In this document: positions 5,838-9,979 of the stretch, one piece after another
How positions within the stretch are numbered: the stretch's first letter is position 1
Layout: every line of letters begins with the position of its first letter
Source: an uncultured Eubacteriales bacterium
GTDB lineage: Bacteria > Bacillota > Clostridia > Monoglobales > Firm-18
DNA length: 9,979 bases
Direction: 5' to 3'
Assembly: GCA_905210885.1 (NCBI GenBank)
Contig: CAJLYO010000047.1
Span: 1 to 9,979, forward strand
Made by a program: the position numbers and the translations under genes
The notes under the pieces: generated by a model
The model's input: only the letters and a program-made list of their open reading frames with translations
Databases searched by the model: none
What the model was told of the DNA's origin: nothing

Positions 5838-8816
5838 TTACTGATTTCCCGTTTTTTCTTTTGCCGCGCTGAGGGTAATCTTTCTTCCGTTTATGTCCTT
5901 TAGATTAACGGAAATTTTAAGGGGTTTTGTGTCAATAACCGTTACGTTCGAGTCAGCAGAAATTATACTTTCGGCATTAACATCGGCAAATGTGACAACT
6001 ATGGGTTTAGTTGCCTTAAAGGTCGGGTCGGACATAGAAATATCAAAAACGCCGTTTTCATCATGCGTCATTAAAATAAGCTGTCCGGAAACGCTGACAC
6101 CGCCTACGCTTCCGCCTGTTTTCTGCCAGAAGTTATAACCGGCAACACTCAATCGCGTATTTCTTACGGCGTGCGCCGTGTTGTCCTGAGAAAGAATTTC
6201 AAAATCAGGCTTGTATTCCGAAACCTCCTGTGCCGTCATGCCGGGCAAAACAACATATGCATACTTTGCGTTGTCCGGGTGAACACCGTGATTTAACCAC
6301 AGCTTGGCGAAATTTTCCGTTATGTACGCGTCAGCGCCTGCCGCCCACATATCCTTTTCCCATTCCGTGCGCTGCTCCTTAACGGCTGTAAGGCTGACCG
6401 GTTCGGGAAAATAATAACCAACATCGCTTTTATCGGTATTGCCCTGAACATGAGCCGTTTTTACATTTTCAATAACCGTGTCCGTATCGTTTGAGAACTC
6501 CTCGCTGTTTATATAAATCTTATTAGAACCGTCCTCTTTTAATTTTCGGTTATCGATTACGGTATTTATTTCATATGCTCCGCCGCGTATGTCAGAGCCG
6601 AGTGCAACAACCGAATTATCAAAGATAAACCATGACTTTTTGCCTGACATAGAGCTGTTCCAGTTAAAGGTCAGCATTCCGGCAACGCCGTACTTTTCGT
6701 CATAATCCATGCTCGCGCACCAATCGTTCGGATTAAACATTTCGCCTTCAAATCTTTTCGTTGTTCTGGGAACCAAATCAACCGTTATTCCCGGCAGTCT
6801 GTAATGGTCCACCGAAACCCAATAATTTCTGTCATACTGAGTTCTGTCATCATTTAATATTTCAAGCATGCCGGAACTTGCATACCATGCCTTCATAGCG
6901 TCGCCGTTTGAAGCCTCAAAGGTTTTCGTTCTGTCGCTTACCATAGACAGCGCCACGCCCCAGTCACCGAACTTTCCTACAAATTTATCACCTGTCGGAA
7001 AACGCTTAAGACGGTATGTATCTCCGCTTGCCTCAATTTCATCATTAAGCACCAGCGGGTCGTCGAGATGCCCCTGGTCGATTTTAAACTGTTTTACTAT
7101 TCCTAAAAATTTACTTCTGTTCGGTTCGGAAAAATACTCTGCAAGCTGCTGCATTGAATATGTAACGTTTTCGCCGAACCTGTTTCCCATACCGACTCCG
7201 CGCCCTGCGGCACAGTCAACGGTAGAACCCTTGTACATAATCGCCTCAAAGCCGTCCGTCAAACGCTGTGCAATATCGTCAAGCACCGCCTGTTCAATCT
7301 GCCACGGCGAGCCCGCAAGCACCGAAATAATGTTTCCGCTGTTAAAAAGCCAGTCACGGCCGTATGAAGCGTTATACATAAAGTTAGTATGCGTTATATA
7401 CGTTCCGTCCCAGTAGTATCCGTCGCCGTCATTTACACCCAGCTCACGGTACAAGCACTCCTGCAAAAGAGAGTATACGGCGCGGTGAACGTAAAATTCA
7501 TCATGAAGTGCAAAGCCCATTTTCAGGCATACTGCCGCAAGATAGAGCCTGTTGGCGCCCGTCCATTCATTTCCGCAGTAAAAATCCAGCGGGAAATAAT
7601 ATTCGATAGCGCCGCGCAGCTCGGTAATTAAATCATTTGGGATATCGTCCCGAAGCAAAACCATAATTTCGGCTGCGTACGTGGGAAACGATACTATCCA
7701 CGGGTACCAGTTTGAATACCGTTCAATTCCCCTGTTATACTTTTTCTTAAGCATAAATCTTAAACAGTATTCCACATCGTCAAGCATTGATTTATCATTA
7801 TAAAAAATGTTTCCCTCCTGCTTGTATGCCACCGCCATGTTTCTTATACGTATAATTGCCGTGGCAAGCTTTGCGGATTCAAGAGCAAAATTTGCCTCCG
7901 CAGGTATTAAGTCATCCCAAAGCTCAGCAGACTTTCCGTTCCTTAAAAGCTTGTCGCGCCAGCCCTTTGCGGTTTCTCCGGCGGTTTCTATTGCACTTAA
8001 TCTCTCTTCGTTCTTTTCAAGCAGGTTTCCGGTATAATTGTTAGACAGCCGCTTTCTGATATATTCGTAATCCTCATCGGTATACTGTATCTCGGTTTCA
8101 AATGCAACCGTCATCGCTTCCAAGCCGTCGCGTGCGGAATCAAGCTGCTCCTGAGATACTGTTTCGGAGGCGGCAAGTTCTTTTGCCTTCTCAATTTTAT
8201 CGTTGTATTCGTCAAATACTTTATCGTCTATTCTGTCTTTAAGTGTGGAATTTTTTAAGAAATCTCTTTTTATCTCAGCCAGATATACGGCTGTATTTAA
8301 ATCGTCTTTTGTAACGGCATTGTCAAGATAAACGCGCCAGCGTGTCAAAGACACGATGGCATCGCCGAACTTGTTGTCCGTTTTTGTTATTTTTAACCGT
8401 ATGTAGCGGTGATTTACACGATTGAAGCTTACGGTTTTCCCCGACGGACCGATGGCTTTTCCTTCGTATACGGTTGTCCAGTTTGTCTTATCCGGTGATG
8501 TCGCTATTTCAAACGCTCTTACGGCAGAATATGCCTCTCCCAGAGTAATTCTGTTATAATAAGACGGAACATATAAATCCATAATCATTTCGGCTTTTTC
8601 AGTGCCTACCGGCGTCTGAAAGAAAGAATTGTCGCTTGCGTCCGACACATTTTTCGCGGAATCGGTATTTACGCGCAAAACATTTCCGTTTTTATCCCAT
8701 GCAGAAACATTGACAAACGCATTTAGCGCCTGATTTCCGCGAACCTCCGCCGCCGCAGCCGGTATGCTTTCCAAAATCATGATAAAGCATATCAAAATCA
8801 CCGCTATTCTTTTCAT
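5838..8816 (-). CDS. Secreted polysaccharide lyase family 8 (hyaluronate/chondroitin/xanthan lyase family) with N-terminal discoidin domain
   Basis: This 992-residue enzyme should cleave a uronic-acid-containing polysaccharide by beta-elimination outside the cell. The signal peptide is residues 1 to ~23. Residues ~28-165 form a discoidin (F5/8 type C, CBM32-like) domain ending LTRWRVYL. Residues ~170-242 are helical and FIVAR-like (SQEQLDSARDGLEAM). Residues ~248-600 are the PL8 alpha/alpha toroid and ~600-980 the beta-sandwich domains. Catalytic positions are present: Asn422 in TGANR, His476 in THTNFMYNASYG, Tyr485 nine residues later and Arg539 sixty-three residues after His, the same His-Tyr and His-Arg spacings as in characterised PL8 lyases. 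NWYPW (369-373) corresponds to the aromatic patch. Further family landmarks are HYRLPGITVD (671-680), KSWFIFDNSVVALGSDIRGG (727-746), LNHGVHPDNAKYAYVVLPG (841-859) and the closing SDPT. No SLH, sortase or lipid anchor is visible. The substrate cannot be fixed from sequence alone. Confidence 0.93.
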   Translation of the reverse strand: MKRIAVILICFIMILESIPAAAAEVRGNQALNAFVNVSAWDKNGNVLRVNTDSAKNVSDASDNSFFQTPVGTEKAEMIMDLYVPSYYNRITLGEAYSAVRAFEIATSPDKTNWTTVYEGKAIGPSGKTVSFNRVNHRYIRLKITKTDNKFGDAIVSLTRWRVYLDNAVTKDDLNTAVYLAEIKRDFLKNSTLKDRIDDKVFDEYNDKIEKAKELAASETVSQEQLDSARDGLEAMTVAFETEIQYTDEDYEYIRKRLSNNYTGNLLEKNEERLSAIETAGETAKGWRDKLLRNGKSAELWDDLIPAEANFALESAKLATAIIRIRNMAVAYKQEGNIFYNDKSMLDDVEYCLRFMLKKKYNRGIERYSNWYPWIVSFPTYAAEIMVLLRDDIPNDLITELRGAIEYYFPLDFYCGNEWTGANRLYLAAVCLKMGFALHDEFYVHRAVYSLLQECLYRELGVNDGDGYYWDGTYITHTNFMYNASYGRDWLFNSGNIISVLAGSPWQIEQAVLDDIAQRLTDGFEAIMYKGSTVDCAAGRGVGMGNRFGENVTYSMQQLAEYFSEPNRSKFLGIVKQFKIDQGHLDDPLVLNDEIEASGDTYRLKRFPTGDKFVGKFGDWGVALSMVSDRTKTFEASNGDAMKAWYASSGMLEILNDDRTQYDRNYWVSVDHYRLPGITVDLVPRTTKRFEGEMFNPNDWCASMDYDEKYGVAGMLTFNWNSSMSGKKSWFIFDNSVVALGSDIRGGAYEINTVIDNRKLKEDGSNKIYINSEEFSNDTDTVIENVKTAHVQGNTDKSDVGYYFPEPVSLTAVKEQRTEWEKDMWAAGADAYITENFAKLWLNHGVHPDNAKYAYVVLPGMTAQEVSEYKPDFEILSQDNTAHAVRNTRLSVAGYNFWQKTGGSVGGVSVSGQLILMTHDENGVFDISMSDPTFKATKPIVVTFADVNAESIISADSNVTVIDTKPLKISVNLKDINGRKITLSAAKEKTGNQ

Positions 8817-8822
8817 CTTTTT

Positions 8823-8828
8823 ACCTCC
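8823..8828 (-). promoter_or_regulatory. Strong Shine-Dalgarno of the PL8 lyase gene
   Basis: GGAGGT on the minus strand, 6 nt before the ATG at 8816, is a near-perfect anti-16S match. It is the strongest ribosome site in the window, which suggests the lyase is translated well even though it is internal to the operon. Confidence 0.85.
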
Positions 8829-8835
8829 ATACGGT

Positions 8836-9979
8836 TTATTTTATTGTTATTGCCTCCGAAAGCGGTCTTATATTATCGGTACCTTCAAATACAAATGCTT
8901 TCATTGTATAACTGCCGGCATCTTCGTTTTCGGCAATAGTATACGAAAGCGTCCTCGACTTACCGTCGGACGGCGCCGTTTTAAACGCGGTAAGCTGTCC
9001 GTTTTTATACACCGCAAGAACAAATGTTCCTTCGCTTCTGTATGAAGGAAGCGTAAAGCTGTTTTCGCCGTTTGCTATAGCAGTGCCGCCGTTTCCGCCG
9101 ACAAATTCATATTCGGGGATTCTTATCTCGTATTCCTTTACGAAATCACCGTTTTGCAAAATTATGCGGACAGGGTCATTCCGCGTGCTTATCCAATCGT
9201 CAAAATCACCGGAAAATTCCATCTCCTCGGCGCTGTCGTAAAAGCTTACGGTAAAATCATCGGGAATATTTGACAAAGCATCGTAAATATTATCCACGGT
9301 AAGCGGCAGGTCATTTTCCGTAACCGTAACCGTTCCTTCGGGGTTGTTGATTTTCAAGCCATTGATTTCCGGAACAAAATCAAAATCATTCGGCAGCATT
9401 GTCACAGGCGACGCAACCTCGTAAAAGCTTAAGTTGTCAAAATACGAATGTGCAGTTATGCCTGTTCCCGATACAAGCTGCTGTGACATGCAAAATGAAA
9501 TCATGGTTGTGTCCTCGGCATTTGCCGATCCGTACCACCCGTCAAAAGCAGCCGTTAAGTCATAATCCGACCTTACCGCCTCTCCGTTTACAAATACGGA
9601 CCCTCTTTTAGCCGCCATATCCACAGTCATGCTTACTGTGTACCACATGCCGTGCGCAAACTTGCCTGCATTGTAATCCGGAAGTCCGGGGCATATAACG
9701 CTTATAGTACCGTCAGGCTTAAATTCAACTCTTGAAAGTGAGTTTGATGAATTTCTGTTTCCGCCGATAATACTTACTGCCGTATTTGCATTTTTTTCGG
9801 CAGGTCTTACGCTGATATTAAAAGCATATTTTTTTGTATTTTCCGTAACTGAGCCGATATCGATATTCGGAGTAAAGTATGTCCTGTTGTTTGATTTTCC
9901 GATATCTGCATTTACGGCAGAGAATAAAAGCGATCTGTCTGTTTTTGTACCGACTGTTCCGCTTGTTACATATGCTGCA
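8836..9979 (-). CDS. C-terminal part of a secreted multidomain glycan-related protein (ConA/LamG-like plus Ig-like modules)
   Basis: The reading frame is open from the right window edge to the TAA at 8836-8838, giving about 380 visible residues. The Met encoded at 9646-9648 is internal: upstream codons continue the same domain (for example TKKYAFNISVRPAEKN and SRVEFKPDGTISVICPG), and no ribosome site precedes it. Visible residues ~1-188 form a ConA/LamG-like beta sandwich (GMWYTVSMTVD, then the final strand YFDNLSFYEV). Residues ~208-278 form a small beta module ending EYEIRIPE, and ~280-380 an Ig-like C-terminal module (AVYKNGQLTAF, then YTMKAFVFEGTDNIRPL) of the kind that ends many secreted clostridial carbohydrate-active proteins. 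There is no SLH or anchor at the C-terminus. The catalytic part, if any, lies beyond the window. It precedes the lyase gene by 19 bp, so it probably belongs to the same transcript and pathway. A lyase or glycoside hydrolase is possible but unproven. Confidence 0.82.
   Translation of the reverse strand, partial: AAYVTSGTVGTKTDRSLLFSAVNADIGKSNNRTYFTPNIDIGSVTENTKKYAFNISVRPAEKNANTAVSIIGGNRNSSNSLSRVEFKPDGTISVICPGLPDYNAGKFAHGMWYTVSMTVDMAAKRGSVFVNGEAVRSDYDLTAAFDGWYGSANAEDTTMISFCMSQQLVSGTGITAHSYFDNLSFYEVASPVTMLPNDFDFVPEINGLKINNPEGTVTVTENDLPLTVDNIYDALSNIPDDFTVSFYDSAEEMEFSGDFDDWISTRNDPVRIILQNGDFVKEYEIRIPEYEFVGGNGGTAIANGENSFTLPSYRSEGTFVLAVYKNGQLTAFKTAPSDGKSRTLSYTIAENEDAGSYTMKAFVFEGTDNIRPLSEAITIK

Larger units (their letters stand above)
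1..9979 (-). other. Five-gene co-directional cluster, probable single operon
   Basis: All five genes are on the minus strand with gaps of 19, 27, 15 and 24 bp. Each gap holds a ribosome site and no convincing hairpin or promoter. The products share a theme: secretion signals on every visible N-terminus, one polysaccharide lyase, two wall-anchored SLH proteins and one sugar-binding lipoprotein. This fits a Gram-positive polysaccharide-utilisation locus read from a promoter right of the window. Confidence 0.8.

Noticed and set aside
6868..7416. A 182-codon plus-strand open frame opposite the lyase
   Set aside because: It lies exactly antisense to the PL8 catalytic region and its composition is that of a reverse complement shadow (Ser/Pro/Leu-rich). 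No start signal is visible.

Overview
The window is a single-strand, almost fully coding stretch. Five genes lie head to tail on the minus strand, so they are transcribed from the right end of the window to the left, with gaps of only 15 to 27 bp. In transcription order they are: the 3' end of a large secreted multidomain protein (8836-9979, start outside the window); a secreted family 8 polysaccharide lyase (PL8) with an N-terminal discoidin/CBM32-like domain (5838-8816); a 950-residue surface protein with N-terminal S-layer homology (SLH) repeats (2958-5810); a 788-residue surface protein with a lectin-like N-terminus and C-terminal SLH repeats (576-2942); and the 5' end of a lipoprotein substrate-binding subunit of a sugar ABC transporter (1-551).

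The likely host is a Gram-positive anaerobe of the Clostridia (Bacillota). SLH surface anchoring, a lipobox-bearing CUT1-type binding protein, purine-rich Shine-Dalgarno sites before the genes and the absence of any SusC/SusD pair all point that way. The module styles (discoidin + FIVAR-like + PL8, Gly-rich linker before SLH, Ig-like C-terminal modules) resemble glycan-degrading gut or rumen Clostridia. I cannot name a genus from the sequence.

Read together, the genes look like a Gram-positive polysaccharide-utilisation locus. A secreted lyase cuts a uronic-acid-containing polysaccharide by beta-elimination. Two SLH proteins sit on the cell wall and may bind glycan, hold the enzymes or organise the surface. 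A binding protein then delivers the oligosaccharides to an ABC importer whose permease genes would be expected beyond the left edge. The substrate is not settled: PL8 covers hyaluronan, chondroitin sulfate and xanthan lyases.

No RNA genes, mobile elements, CRISPR arrays, long intergenic regions or convincing terminators were seen. Intergenic DNA totals only about 85 bp. The operon promoter must lie to the right of the window. The least explained material is the roughly 750-residue body of the 950-residue SLH protein.
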